From: Myxococcales bacterium
Lineage (GTDB): Bacteria > Myxococcota_A > Bradymonadia > UBA7976 > UBA1532
Length of the DNA: 64,000 nt
Direction of reading: 5' to 3'
Assembly: GCA_020633435.1 (NCBI GenBank)
Contig: JACKDP010000003.1
Location: 372,001 to 436,000, forward strand
Made by a program: the position numbers and the translations under genes. Below are positions 35,098-44,914 of the stretch, one piece after another (within the stretch, counting starts at the first letter, position 1; the number at the start of each line of letters is the position of its first letter). The notes below the pieces were generated by a model that saw only the letters and a program-made list of their open reading frames with translations, had not been told where the DNA came from and searched no databases.

Positions 35098-36722
35098 TCC
35101 GTCTGCTGCGCTACGCCCTGTCGTGGCTCTTCGTGCCCCTGCTGCTCACGCGCTGGGCGATCGCGCGCTTCTCGCGCAAGCCCTCGATCTTGCTGGTGAA
35201 CCTGGAGGGCAGCCACCCTCATCGGCCCACGGGCGGCCTGCTGGATCGGGCCCGCCCCGTGCTGACGCGGCGGGCGCTGCGCCGGGCGCTGCGGGAGGCG
35301 GCGCGGGATCGCCGCGTCCAGACGGTGCAGGTGCGCATCGGCCCGCTGGCCGGCGGGCACGCCACGCTCTACGAGCTGCGCGAGGCCCTGCGCCAGGGCC
35401 GGGAGGCGGGGCTGACCATCGAGGCGTGGCTGGCCTGGGCCGACACCCGGACGCTCTGGGTGGCGTCGGCGGCGTCGCGGGTGCACGTGGCCCCCGAGAC
35501 GCTGGTGCTGGCGACGGGGCTGAGCGCCGAGATGACGTTCTTCGGCCCGGCGCTGGAGCGCGCCGGCGTCGAGGTGGAGGTGCTGGCGGCGGGGACGTTC
35601 AAGTCGGCCATGGAGCCCTTCTCGCGGCGCGGCCCGAGCGACGCCAACCGGGCCGCCATCGACGCGCTGCTCGACGATCTGCACGGGCGCATCGTGGCCG
35701 ATCTGGCGGCGGCGCGGGGCCTGGAGCCGGCGGCGGTGCTGGCGGCGTTCGAGGCGGGCCCCCTGTCGCCCGCGGCGCTGGTGGAGCGGGGCCTGGCCGA
35801 CGCGGTGACGTCGGAGGAGGCCTTCTTCGCCGAGGATCCCATCCCGGCGTGGGCCTACGACGGCCCGCCGCGCCCGACGCCGCGGTGGCGCGCCCGGCCC
35901 CGGCTGGCGGTGGTGGAGGTGCGCGGCACCATCCGCGACGGCGCCTTCGAGGATCCGAACCCGAGCGGGGCGTCCATCCGGGCGGTCTGCGACAGCCTGG
36001 AGCGCGCGCGCAAGGCGCGCCGGGTGCGCGGGGTGCTGCTGCACGTCGACAGCCCGGGGGGCAGCGCCACCGCCAGCGAGCGCATGTGGCACGCGGTGCG
36101 GAAGCTGGCGGCCGAGAAGCCGGTGGTGGTGTGGATGGGGGACGTGGCGGCCAGCGGCGGCTACTACCTGGCCTCCGCGGCGACGGCGGTGGTGGCGGCG
36201 CCGGGCACCCTGACGGGGAGCATCGGCGTGATCATGGCGCGGGTGGTCGCCGACGGGCTGCTGAGCCGGCTGGGCCTGCGGCGGGTGCGCTTCCAGCGCG
36301 GCACGCACGCGGGCCTGCTCTCGCCCACGCGGCGCCTGCTGCCCGACGAGCGCGCGGCCTTCGAGCGGCACATCGCCGACACCTACCAGCTCTTCCTCGA
36401 TCGCGTCTGCACCGGGCGCGGCCGCGAGGAGGCCTGGCTGCGCCCCATCGCCGAGGGGCGGGTCTGGACGGGCACCCAGGCCCTCGAGCGGGGGCTGGTG
36501 GACGCCCTGGGCACCGAGGCGGAGGCGCTGCGGCTGCTGGCCGAGAAGGCGGGCGTCGACCCGGAAGTGCGCGAAATCAGACTGATTCAGCCGAAGCGCA
36601 CGCTGATCTCGCGGCTGCGGCCGGGGGCCCTGGCGCCGGCGCTGGAGGCCCTGGAGCTGCTGCAGCTCGCCGAGGAGTCCAGCGCGCTGGCGTGGTGCCC
36701 GGTGCGCCTCACCCCTCGGTGA
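35094..36722 (+). CDS. sppA: Signal peptide peptidase SppA, long form
   Basis: The 542-aa inner-membrane serine protease degrades leftover signal peptides. It has one N-terminal membrane helix (about residues 7-25) and two tandem S49 domains. The catalytic pair is complete: Lys170 in AGTFKSAMEPF of the first domain and Ser354 in VAASGGYYLA of the second, after the HVDSPGGS block. This is the double-length arrangement of E. coli SppA, which acts as a tetramer. It starts ATGA-overlapped with the preceding gene and overlaps the convergent VanY-like gene by 14 bp. Confidence 0.93.
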   Translation: MIRLLRYALSWLFVPLLLTRWAIARFSRKPSILLVNLEGSHPHRPTGGLLDRARPVLTRRALRRALREAARDRRVQTVQVRIGPLAGGHATLYELREALRQGREAGLTIEAWLAWADTRTLWVASAASRVHVAPETLVLATGLSAEMTFFGPALERAGVEVEVLAAGTFKSAMEPFSRRGPSDANRAAIDALLDDLHGRIVADLAAARGLEPAAVLAAFEAGPLSPAALVERGLADAVTSEEAFFAEDPIPAWAYDGPPRPTPRWRARPRLAVVEVRGTIRDGAFEDPNPSGASIRAVCDSLERARKARRVRGVLLHVDSPGGSATASERMWHAVRKLAAEKPVVVWMGDVAASGGYYLASAATAVVAAPGTLTGSIGVIMARVVADGLLSRLGLRRVRFQRGTHAGLLSPTRRLLPDERAAFERHIADTYQLFLDRVCTGRGREEAWLRPIAEGRVWTGTQALERGLVDALGTEAEALRLLAEKAGVDPEVREIRLIQPKRTLISRLRPGALAPALEALELLQLAEESSALAWCPVRLTPR

Positions 36723-37839
36723 CGGCGTCGGGGAGCTGGCCCTCGGGGCGGCAGACGTCGGCGCGGGCGCTGCCGTCGGGCCGCTCGCCATCCAGGCAGG
36801 TGTAGCCCTCGCGGCAGCCCGCCTCGGGGAAGCGGCTGAAGTCGCACTTGCTGCGGCACCACGCCTCGCCCTCGCGCTCACCGTGGCAGAACGTCACCTG
36901 GTTGTTCCCGGCCCGGTCCGGGCAGCCGCGGGTGCAGGGCACCGTGCAGTAGCCGCCGGGGTGGTCCTCGACGAGGCAGAGGGCGTCGGGGCCCAGCGAG
37001 GCGCAGTCCGCGTCCGTCGCGCAGGCCCCGCCGATGAACTCCTGGTTCACGGGCACAGCCGGCTGGGGCTCCTCGGGGCAGGCGAACCCGGCGTCCCCGG
37101 CGGCGCAGGCGCGCAGGTACTCCTCCAGGATGAGGTCCGACGCGGCGAGCTCGGCGGCGGCCTCGACGCCGATGTACCGGAAGTGCCAGGGCTCGAAGGC
37201 GTAGCCCGTGAGGTCCTCCTGGCCGGCGGGGTAGCTCAGGGCGAAGCCGAAGCGGCCGGCGTTGGTGGCCAGCCAGCCCGCCTCGGCCGTCTCGGCCATC
37301 TCGGGCTCGAGCTCCCAGTCCCAGATCTCGGCGGTGATGTCGACGGTGGTGCCGAGCTGGTGCTGGCTGCGGCCGGGGCGGGCGCTGTAGCGGTCGGCGT
37401 GCTCCAGGCCGTTCTCGCGCACCTTGAAGTCGAACGTGAGGCACTGCTCGCGGAAGGAGCGGTAGGCCGACCGGGCGCGCAGATCGACCCCGGCCTCGAC
37501 GAGGGCGGCGCTCGTCAGGGCCTCGAAGGCCGCCCGGGCGCCCGCGCGCAGGAGCACGACGGGGCGGTCGGGCATGCGCAGCTCGGCGCCGAGGGGCAGC
37601 AGATCCGCCGGGGCGTAGCTGCCGCGCAGGGCGTCCTGCTTGTTGACGAGAGCCAGCAGGGAGGCGCCGTCCACCTGCCCGTCATCGTACTGCCGGCAGT
37701 CCACCTGGTCGGCCTTCTGCTCGGCGTCGGCCAGGACCTCGGGGGGCAGATCGGTGTCATGGCCGGCCGACGGGGGCGGGGCCGCGTCGTCGCAGGCGGC
37801 GAGGCAGGCCGCGAACGCCAGGGGCAGGGCGATGCGCAT
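36709..37839 (-). CDS. VanY-like D-alanyl-D-alanine carboxypeptidase lipoprotein
   Basis: The 376-aa protein has a lipobox CLAAC (Cys16) and a peptidase M15B domain with SAYRSFREQ, zinc ligands H160 and D167 in SQHQLGTTVDI, and Glu216/His219 in EPWHFRY. It should trim terminal D-alanine from peptidoglycan. After about residue 240 a Cys-rich tail follows (GACATDADC, GYCTVPCTRGC, WCRSKCDF), like the surface modules elsewhere in the window. GGAG lies six bases before the ATG at 37839. Confidence 0.88.
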   Translation of the reverse strand: MRIALPLAFAACLAACDDAAPPPSAGHDTDLPPEVLADAEQKADQVDCRQYDDGQVDGASLLALVNKQDALRGSYAPADLLPLGAELRMPDRPVVLLRAGARAAFEALTSAALVEAGVDLRARSAYRSFREQCLTFDFKVRENGLEHADRYSARPGRSQHQLGTTVDITAEIWDWELEPEMAETAEAGWLATNAGRFGFALSYPAGQEDLTGYAFEPWHFRYIGVEAAAELAASDLILEEYLRACAAGDAGFACPEEPQPAVPVNQEFIGGACATDADCASLGPDALCLVEDHPGGYCTVPCTRGCPDRAGNNQVTFCHGEREGEAWCRSKCDFSRFPEAGCREGYTCLDGERPDGSARADVCRPEGQLPDAVTEG

Positions 37840-38006
37840 GGTGACTCCGGCGGTGGACGGGCGCACTGTAGCACGCCCTGGCGCGTGACTTGCCTCTGCG
37901 GCCCGGGCAACCGGCAAACCCTCGTGGTCGGAGTCCAGGAGGGGCCGCGCGGCTGTTCGCCGCACCGAACCGTGGCACAATGCCGCGGCCAACCTGAGAG
38001 GGACCG

Positions 38007-40628
38007 ATGGCCAACGACGACCAGCCCCCCGAGGAACACACGTTCCCCACCATCGAAGAGCCGCCGAGCCGGTTCTTCGCCGGCTTCGCGCGCTTCGTCC
38101 TCCGCTTCCGCTTCCCCCTGCTGGCGCTGACCCTGGCCGTGATGGGGGGCTCGTTCTGGGCCATCGCCACCCGGCTCAAGGTCGACACCACCATCGAGGC
38201 GTTCGCGTCCACCCAGTCGCCGTCGCAGCTGACGCTGGAGGCCTTCCGCGACGAGTTCGGCGGGGATCAAGCCTTCATCGTGCTGGTGGAGGGCGACGTC
38301 TTCACGCCGGAATTCCTCAAGCGTCTCAAGGATCTGCACGAGGAGCTCTCCCGCATCGACATGGAGATCCCGTCGCTCGGGGAGCGCAAGGCCGACCGGG
38401 ATCGCAAGCGGCATGGCCAGGCGCCGGTCCCGAAGCCGGAGAAGAAGACGAAGGCGGACGACGGCTTCGGCGGGGGCGGCGACGACTTCGCCGGCTTCGG
38501 CGAGGGCGGCGACGACTGGGCGGCCCAGGGCGGCGGCTCCATCGTCGAGGAGACGCGCTCCCTCATCAACGCCCGCCGCACGCGGTCGGGGCCCGACGGC
38601 ATCGAGGTGGGGGAGTGGCTCGATCCGATGCCCTCGGCGGAGGAGCTGCCGGCCCTCAAGGCGCTCATCCTGGCCGACGCGACGCTGGTGGGGAACGTCG
38701 TAGGGCGGGAGGGCCACCACGCCGTCGTCATGGTGCGCACCCAGTTCATGAGCGAGCAGGACTCCATCCGGGTGAACGCGGAGGTGGAGCGCATCGCCAA
38801 GGCCCACGACGCGCCGGGCTTCAAGACGAGCATCAACGGCATGCACGCGCTCTCCGCCTCGCTCAACACCCTCATGATGTCCGACCTGCAGCGCATGCTG
38901 GGGGCATCGGTGGTGCTGATGGTGGCGGTGCTGATCTTCCTGTTCCGCCACCCGCTCGGCGTCATCGTGCCGCTGACGGTGGTGATGTTCGCCGCGGCCA
39001 ACACCTTCGGGATGATGGCCCTGAGCGGCATCTACGTGACGATGCTCTCCAACATCCTGCCGGCGTTCCTGTTCTGCGTGGGCCTGGGAGACTCGGTGCA
39101 CCTCATCTCGGTGTACCGCGACGGGATGCGCCACGGCCTCGACTCGCACTCGGCCGTCATCCACGCGGTGAGCCACACGGGCGTGCCCGTCCTCTTCACC
39201 TCGCTGACCACCATGGTGGGCCTGGCGAGCTTCAAGCTGGCCAGCATGGAGGCCATCCAGGACATGGGCGTGGCCGGCGCGTTCGGCGTCTTCATGGCCA
39301 TGGTCCACTCCTTCGTCTTCCTGCCCATCATGCTGAGCTTCAACAAGAAGGCGCGGCTGGGGGCCCGCCCGCCCGGCAAGGCCGACTTCCTGGATCGCTG
39401 GCTGCTGCGCTGCAACGACCTGTCGGGCGTGCGGGGCGACGCGGGCACGGGGCCGGCGCCCCTGGGCATGCGCCGCCGGCGCAACCGCGTGCTGCTCGTC
39501 ACGCTCGTGCTGCTGGGGGCGTCCATCCTGGGGATGCGCATGGTGCGCGTCTGGCACAACCCGCTGAGCTGGATGCCGCCCGACACGCCGGTGGTGGTGG
39601 CCACCAACGACCTGGACGCCCACGTCGGCGGGACCGCGACGGTGAACTTCCTCATCGATGGCGCGCCGGGCAAGGGGCTCAAGGACCGCGAGCTGCTCCT
39701 CGCGCTCGACGCGCTGGCGCGGCACGTCGAGGCGTACCGCGACGCCACCGAAGGGGCCATCGTCGGCAACGTCATCAGCGTGGTGGACGTGGTGAAGGAG
39801 ACGAACCGCGCGCTGCACGCCGGCGACAAGGACGCCTACCGCATCCCCGACACCCAGCAAGGCGTGGCCGACGCCTTCTTCATGTTCGAGAACGCGGGCC
39901 CCGACGAGCTGCGGCTGCTGGCCACGAACGACCTGAGCCGCGGGCAGATGACCATTCGGATCAAGTGGTTGGAGGCCTGGTCCTACCGGCCGCTCATCGC
40001 CCACATCGAGGAGGGGCTCAAGACGCTGCTGCCCGAGGGGGTCCGCGTGCAGCCCACCGGCTCGGTGTACACGCTGCTGACGACCATCGGCTCGCTCATC
40101 GGCGACCTGCTGCGCAGCTTCGGGACGGCGTTCCTCATCATCACGGTGCTGATGACGGTGCTGCTGCGGTCCGTGAAGCTGGGGCTGGTGGCCATGGTGC
40201 CCAACCTGCTGCCCATCGCCTTCATCATGGGGATCATGGGCGTCGCGGGCATCCCCATCGACATGAACACCCTGCTCATCGCCTCCATCGCCATCGGCAT
40301 CGCGGTGGACGACACCATCCACTTCCTGCACCACTTCCACCTGTACTTCGTGCGGACGGCCAACGTGGAGGAGGCCATCGGCTTCTCGATGCGGCACTCC
40401 GGCCGGGCCATGGTGAGCACCAGCCTCATCCTGCTCATCGGCTTCTCGGCCTACATGGGCTCCCAGATGGTCAACATCGTGCGCTTCGGGGTGCTGGTGG
40501 GCTTGACCTCGGCCATGGCGTTGATCGTCGATCTGGTCGTCACGCCCGCGCTGCTGCGCTTCTTCTACCGGCGGCCCGCCGCCTCGACCCAGGAGGTTCC
40601 TGATGCCCTCGCCGCGAAACCCGCTTGA
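38007..40628 (+). CDS. MMPL/RND-family transporter
   Basis: The 873-aa inner-membrane protein has twelve predicted helices in two halves, each with a periplasmic loop. The first loop carries an unusual Gly/Asp-rich insert at about residues 140-180 (DDGFGGGGDDF). Proton-relay type residues are visible in GLGDSVHL in the first half and GIAVDDTIHF in the second. It belongs to the MmpL/HpnN-like group that moves lipids to the outer membrane. It overlaps the next gene by 26 bp and with it and a DUF1302-like barrel protein forms a three-gene operon. Confidence 0.9.
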   Translation: MANDDQPPEEHTFPTIEEPPSRFFAGFARFVLRFRFPLLALTLAVMGGSFWAIATRLKVDTTIEAFASTQSPSQLTLEAFRDEFGGDQAFIVLVEGDVFTPEFLKRLKDLHEELSRIDMEIPSLGERKADRDRKRHGQAPVPKPEKKTKADDGFGGGGDDFAGFGEGGDDWAAQGGGSIVEETRSLINARRTRSGPDGIEVGEWLDPMPSAEELPALKALILADATLVGNVVGREGHHAVVMVRTQFMSEQDSIRVNAEVERIAKAHDAPGFKTSINGMHALSASLNTLMMSDLQRMLGASVVLMVAVLIFLFRHPLGVIVPLTVVMFAAANTFGMMALSGIYVTMLSNILPAFLFCVGLGDSVHLISVYRDGMRHGLDSHSAVIHAVSHTGVPVLFTSLTTMVGLASFKLASMEAIQDMGVAGAFGVFMAMVHSFVFLPIMLSFNKKARLGARPPGKADFLDRWLLRCNDLSGVRGDAGTGPAPLGMRRRRNRVLLVTLVLLGASILGMRMVRVWHNPLSWMPPDTPVVVATNDLDAHVGGTATVNFLIDGAPGKGLKDRELLLALDALARHVEAYRDATEGAIVGNVISVVDVVKETNRALHAGDKDAYRIPDTQQGVADAFFMFENAGPDELRLLATNDLSRGQMTIRIKWLEAWSYRPLIAHIEEGLKTLLPEGVRVQPTGSVYTLLTTIGSLIGDLLRSFGTAFLIITVLMTVLLRSVKLGLVAMVPNLLPIAFIMGIMGVAGIPIDMNTLLIASIAIGIAVDDTIHFLHHFHLYFVRTANVEEAIGFSMRHSGRAMVSTSLILLIGFSAYMGSQMVNIVRFGVLVGLTSAMALIVDLVVTPALLRFFYRRPAASTQEVPDALAAKPA

Positions 40629-41424
40629 GCTCATCGCGCTGGCCCTCGTGCTGGCGCTCCCCGCCCAGGCCCAGGTGGGGCCGGAGGAGACGGATCCGGT
40701 CAAGATCATGACGGCCGTCCAGAACCGGACCGAGGGGGACAAGGTCCGCGCCCGCATGGTCATGACCATCGGCGACCAGGCGGGCCGGGAGCGCACCCGG
40801 GCGCTGCAGTCGCGCACGATGCTCTTCCCCGAGGGCAAGCGGCAGATCCTCGTCTTCGATGATCCCGTCGACGTGAAGGGCACGGGCTTCCTGTCCATGG
40901 ACTACGACGACGGCGATCGCGACGACGACCAGTGGCTCTGGCTGCCGAGCCTGCACAAGACCACGCGCATCTCGGCGGGCGAGAAGTCGGGCTCGTTCAT
41001 GGGCACCGCGTTCAGCTACGCCGACATGACGGAGCAGGATCCGAAGCACTGGGAGTACACGCTGCTGCAGGCCAGCGTGCCGGTGGACGGCGAGGACTGC
41101 TGGCTCATCGAGGCGAAGCCGAAGACGAAGAAGGCCGAGGACGAGACGGGCTACCTCAAGACCCAGACCCTCGTCAGCAAGGCGAAGATGCTGCCCCTGA
41201 AGGTCAAGGCCTGGGTCAAGAAGGGCAAGAAGATCAAGCTGATCGCCTTCGAGGACATCAAGCAGGTGGACGGCATCTGGGTGGCCCACACCCTGAAGGC
41301 CAAGGTCATGAAGGGCGATGATCTGGACCTGTCGACGGTCATCAAGTTCACGGAGATGAGCTTCAACAACGCGGACGTGACCGAGGCGCTCTTCACCGAG
41401 GCGCAGCTCGCGAAGGGTCTGTGA
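40603..41424 (+). CDS. LolA-like outer-membrane lipoprotein-sorting family protein
   Basis: The 273-aa periplasmic protein has a signal peptide ending near LPAQAQ and the PF17131 pattern: LWLPSLHKTTRIS followed by SFMGTAFSYADMTEQD, then a lysine-rich second half. It is a paralogue of the protein at 3711-4454. AGGAGG lies before the ATG inside the pump gene. The expected role is to ferry lipid-like cargo between the MMPL pump and the outer-membrane protein encoded next. Confidence 0.88.
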   Translation: MPSPRNPLELIALALVLALPAQAQVGPEETDPVKIMTAVQNRTEGDKVRARMVMTIGDQAGRERTRALQSRTMLFPEGKRQILVFDDPVDVKGTGFLSMDYDDGDRDDDQWLWLPSLHKTTRISAGEKSGSFMGTAFSYADMTEQDPKHWEYTLLQASVPVDGEDCWLIEAKPKTKKAEDETGYLKTQTLVSKAKMLPLKVKAWVKKGKKIKLIAFEDIKQVDGIWVAHTLKAKVMKGDDLDLSTVIKFTEMSFNNADVTEALFTEAQLAKGL

Positions 41425-42881
41425 TGAGGCGGCTCCTCGCCCTGGGGCTCCTGGCGGCGGGGCCGGCGGCGGCCCAGGACTGGGGCGGCGGCGATGACTG
41501 GCTGGGCGGCGGCGACGAGTTCGCCGGGGTCGCCGAGCCGGACGCGGCCGACCTGAAGGCCGACACCAGCCGGTGGTCGCTGACGGGCTTCGCGCGCACC
41601 GAGCAGGCGCTCTGGACGCGGCGGCTGGCGGACCGCCCCTGGGCGAAGGGCCGCCAGAGCCTTGATCTCTCTCTGGATTACGGCGGCGAGGCCCTGCGGC
41701 TGCGCCTGGCGGGCCATGGGGAGTGGGACGCGTCCTGGCTGGTGGACCGCGACGCGGCCGACGAGGCGCAGCTCGAGGTCTACGAGCTGCGCTACCTGGA
41801 CGGGGAGCAGTACGTCGCCACGTCGGCGGGGGAGTTCGAGGCCACCTTCGGCCGGCAGATCGTGGCCTGGGGGGAGGGGGACGCCCTCAGCCCCCTGGAC
41901 GTCGTCAACCCCCGCGACGGCCGCGAGCCCGGGCTGGCCGATCTGGACGACCTGCGCCTGGCGGTGCTGGCGACGCGGGTGGGCTGGTTTCGGGGGGCCC
42001 ACCGCATCGAGGTGATGGCCGTCCACGAGTCGTACTTCGGCGAGCAGCCCTCGCCGCTGTCGGACTACAGCCCGTTTCGGGCCATCCTGCAGCGCGACGA
42101 CATCCCGGCGGCCATCCAGACCGTGCTGCGGGATCACACCTACCGGTTCGTCCACGATCCCGAGCGGTTCGACGCCAAGGCCCAGCAGTGGCTGGGGCGC
42201 TGGGTCTACAAGGGCCCGGGCCTGGACTTCGGCCTGCACGCCGCCTCCGTCCTCGACCGGCAGGGGGTGGTGACGCTGCCGGACGTGGCCACGCTGCTGC
42301 GCCCGGGGGCCGACGTCGACATCGAGCTGCGCCACGAGCGGTACACCGTGGTGGGGCTGTCGGGGGCCACGAGCGAGGGGAGCTGGCTGTTCAAGTGGGA
42401 GGCGGTGGGCGAGCTCGGCAAGTCGTTCAACACCGGCGATCCCGACGCCCCGTTCAACCCCGCCTCGCCCCCGACCCTCGGCGTCGAGGAGGGCAGCCTG
42501 CTCACGGGCATGCTGGGCGTGACGTACACCGGCGTCGCCGATCTGAACGTGGCGCTGGAGGTCCAGAAGGGGGTCTTCCTCGATGAGCCCGCCGATCTGC
42601 TCTTCCCGGCGGACGCCCCCATCTTCGCGGCGCGGGCTCAGTACCAGCTCCTCGACCAGCGGCTGACGCTGACCGGCGGCGCGACCGCGCTGGGCCTCAC
42701 GGCGCAGTACGGTGGCCTCGTCCGGGCCGAGGGGACGTACGAGCTGGCCGATGGCTGGAAGGCCGGCGGCGGCTACATCTGGTACTACACCGGCGACGAG
42801 GACGCCTTCGGGCCGTTCTCCAGCTTCACCGAGCACGACCGCCTGTTCTTCAAGCTGCGCTACGACTTCCGCCTGCTGTAG
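41424..42881 (+). CDS. DUF1302-like outer-membrane protein
   Basis: The 485-aa protein has a signal peptide ending near GPAAAQ and a barrel-like strand pattern to the terminal KLRYDFRLL, whose aromatic end suits BAM insertion. The block FGRQIVAWGEGDALSPLDV with NPRDGREP is the core signature of DUF1302/DUF1302-like proteins linked to RND lipid pumps. The ATG at 41424 shares a base with the previous stop (TGATG); a GTG one codon earlier is equally possible. It is probably the outer-membrane component of the pump system. Confidence 0.82.
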   Translation: MRRLLALGLLAAGPAAAQDWGGGDDWLGGGDEFAGVAEPDAADLKADTSRWSLTGFARTEQALWTRRLADRPWAKGRQSLDLSLDYGGEALRLRLAGHGEWDASWLVDRDAADEAQLEVYELRYLDGEQYVATSAGEFEATFGRQIVAWGEGDALSPLDVVNPRDGREPGLADLDDLRLAVLATRVGWFRGAHRIEVMAVHESYFGEQPSPLSDYSPFRAILQRDDIPAAIQTVLRDHTYRFVHDPERFDAKAQQWLGRWVYKGPGLDFGLHAASVLDRQGVVTLPDVATLLRPGADVDIELRHERYTVVGLSGATSEGSWLFKWEAVGELGKSFNTGDPDAPFNPASPPTLGVEEGSLLTGMLGVTYTGVADLNVALEVQKGVFLDEPADLLFPADAPIFAARAQYQLLDQRLTLTGGATALGLTAQYGGLVRAEGTYELADGWKAGGGYIWYYTGDEDAFGPFSSFTEHDRLFFKLRYDFRLL

Positions 42882-42909
42882 CTTGCGACCTGGGCCCGGC
42901 CAGCGGACT

Positions 42910-43080
42910 CTTAGAGGATGTTGAAAGAAGCTCCCGTCGCATCGCCGGCGCGCGCGGGCCATCTGCTGCGTCGTCAGAGGTCCTCGACAATGCTCAGCAT
43001 TGCCTGCGGTCTTCCTCCTTGCATCTGGCCCGTTCGCACTCGCCGAGTGCTCGGTCCGCTCATTTCAACAGCCTGCTAAG
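42910..43080. repeat. MITE/REP-like element with imperfect terminal inverted repeats
   Basis: The left end, CTTAGAGGATGTTGAAA (from 42910), and the complement of the right end, CTTAGCAGGCTGTTGAAA (ending at 43080), are near-identical over about 22 bp. Inside are short hairpins, CAATGC-TCA-GCATTG and GCACTC-GCC-GAGTGC. There is no reading frame for a transposase. The terminal sequence TTTCAACAGCCTGCTA resembles ends of interspersed repeats common in deltaproteobacterial genomes, as I recall. The right end supplies AAGG just before the next gene's start codon. Confidence 0.6.
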
Positions 43081-43085
43081 GCGCG

Positions 43086-43970
43086 ATGCACGTCGATCCC
43101 CGCGATCTCCAAGGCGATCCGCCGCCGCCCTCCTCGGGGGAGCGGACCACCGTGCTCGTCTTCGGGCTGCTGGTGGCGGGCCTGTTCGGCGCCGAGGTCC
43201 TGCGCGACTTCACGCCGGCGAAGTCGGCCGTCTTCTTCTTCCTCGTCGCCTGGTTCCCGCTGACGGCGCTGCACGAGGCCGGGCACGCCTGGATGGCGCG
43301 GGTCTTCGGGTGGCGCGTCTTCGAGGTGGTGGTGGGCTTTGGCCGCGTAGTGAAGCGCTGGCAGCGCGGGGCGACCCGCATCGAGCTGCGGGCCTTCCCC
43401 ATCGGCGGGTACGTGGTGCCGGTGCCGCGCTCGCGGGAGGGGGCGAAGCTCGCGAGCTTCTTCATCTACGCGGCCGGGCCGGGCATCGAGATCCTGCTGG
43501 TGGTGGTGCTCGGCCTCATCCTGGGGTTCGACACGCTCACCAGCCCGTCGACGTCGGTGGGCATCATCGCGGCCCAGGCGGTGTCGGCGGCGGCGCTCAC
43601 GGGGGCCATCACCAACCTGCTGCCCATGACCACCCCCGAGGGGGGCTGGACGGACGGCCGGGGCATGCTGATGAGCCCCTTCCTGGATGACGAGCACTTC
43701 GCCCGGCAGATGGCCTCGCCCTACCTCATCGAGGGGCAGCGGCGGCTGCAGGGCGGGGCGGCCGCGCCGGCGCTGGACGTCTTCGAGTCGGGGCTGGAGA
43801 GGTACCCGTCGGTGGTGATGCTGCACCTGGGCCGGGCGCAGGCGCTCATCGCCCTGGAGCGGCGCGGCGAGGCCCTGATGTACCTGCAGGCGGCGGCCAC
43901 CGATGGCAGCCGCGACGCCCGCTTCCGCAGTGAAATCGAGATCTTGCTGAAGAGCCTGCGCGCCTCCTGA
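43086..43970 (+). CDS. Site-2-protease (M50) family protein
   Basis: The 294-aa protein has four to five membrane segments and the zinc-binding HEAGH motif at about residue 63, in the first half as in the family. The expected LDG motif is replaced by LLPMTTPEGGWTDGRGML, which keeps an aspartate that could complete the site. A C-terminal cytosolic TPR-like tail (about residues 215-290) follows. It may cleave membrane-bound regulators. The ATG is five bases from the right end of the MITE-like element, whose AAGG is its only ribosome site. Confidence 0.8.
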   Translation: MHVDPRDLQGDPPPPSSGERTTVLVFGLLVAGLFGAEVLRDFTPAKSAVFFFLVAWFPLTALHEAGHAWMARVFGWRVFEVVVGFGRVVKRWQRGATRIELRAFPIGGYVVPVPRSREGAKLASFFIYAAGPGIEILLVVVLGLILGFDTLTSPSTSVGIIAAQAVSAAALTGAITNLLPMTTPEGGWTDGRGMLMSPFLDDEHFARQMASPYLIEGQRRLQGGAAAPALDVFESGLERYPSVVMLHLGRAQALIALERRGEALMYLQAAATDGSRDARFRSEIEILLKSLRAS

Positions 43971-43982
43971 GGCGGCGCGGGC

Positions 43983-44909
43983 CTACTTCGCCAGGTCGGG
44001 ATAGTTGCGCATCCAGGTGCGGTAGGCGCCGGCAGCGCGCTGCTGCTTGTTCTCGTCCTTGGTCGTCTTGACCATCCGCTCGAGGATCTCGGCCGCCTCC
44101 GGGTAGGGCATGCGGCTGAGGTTGTAGAAGCCCTCCTGGAAGATCATCTGCTCGTCGCTCTGGATGGCGGCCTCCAGCAGGGGCAGGGCCTCCTCGGGGC
44201 GATCCTTCAGGGCCCAGATGGCCAGCGTGGCCATGTTGCGCACCATGATGGCGTCGTCGGCGAGGCCCACGTCGATGGCCTTGCGGGCCTCGTCGTAGCC
44301 GTAGAGCGCGATGCCCCAGATGGCCTGGCCGCGCAGCTGGGCGCTCTGATCCTTGCGCAGCATCTCCCACATCAGGGGGAGCGCCTCGGTGCCGCCGTGC
44401 TCGATGAGCCCGGAGAGGGCCATCTCGCGGACGGCGCGATCCTGGTCGGGGGCCATGGCCTGGCGGAAGGCGTCCATGGCGCCCGGCAGGTGCCGGCGGC
44501 CGATGCTCACGAGGGCGTGCTGGCGATCGGCGCCGCTCTCCTCGCTGTTGGTGGCGAGGGCGATCATCTCGTCATCGGTCACCTTCTTGAGGGGCTCGGG
44601 GTCCCCCACGCCGGTGCCCGGCCAGACGCCGTTCTTGCCGTTCCCCCAGGGGAAGTCGACGGAGATGCCGCGCAGGCCGCCCGTCTTGCTGCCCGGCGAG
44701 ACGGTGGCGCCGGTGCCGGTGGAGCCGCCCTCGGCGCGCACCTCACGGTAGGGCCGGGCGGCGGCGGTGGTGGCCGGTGCGGCGGGCGCCTCGATGGCCG
44801 GCGCGTCGGCGACGGTGAGGGGCGCGCGATCGACAGACGGCCCCTCGGCGCAGGCCACGAGGCCGGCGAGGGGGAGCCACCAGGACTTCGTGATCAGGCG
44901 TGTCATCAT
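43983..44909 (-). CDS. HEAT-repeat lipoprotein
   Basis: The 308-aa protein has a lipobox LAGLVAC and a Pro/Ala/Thr-rich linker, then HEAT-like helical pairs between residues 130 and 300 (for example RAVREMALSGLIEHGG, MVRNMATLAIWALKD). It is probably a periplasmic scaffold. Two adjacent ATG codons (44909 and 44906) follow GAGG; either may be used. It begins five bases after the giant adhesin gene on the same strand, so the two are likely cotranscribed and may act together at the outer membrane. Confidence 0.72.
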   Translation of the reverse strand: MMTRLITKSWWLPLAGLVACAEGPSVDRAPLTVADAPAIEAPAAPATTAAARPYREVRAEGGSTGTGATVSPGSKTGGLRGISVDFPWGNGKNGVWPGTGVGDPEPLKKVTDDEMIALATNSEESGADRQHALVSIGRRHLPGAMDAFRQAMAPDQDRAVREMALSGLIEHGGTEALPLMWEMLRKDQSAQLRGQAIWGIALYGYDEARKAIDVGLADDAIMVRNMATLAIWALKDRPEEALPLLEAAIQSDEQMIFQEGFYNLSRMPYPEAAEILERMVKTTKDENKQQRAAGAYRTWMRNYPDLAK

Positions 44910-44914
44910 GGGCC

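Noticed and set aside
37973..37990. Sigma-54 promoter before the MMPL pump gene (TGGCAC at 37973)
   Set aside because: The -12 GC is not at the required ten-base spacing and TTGC is absent.
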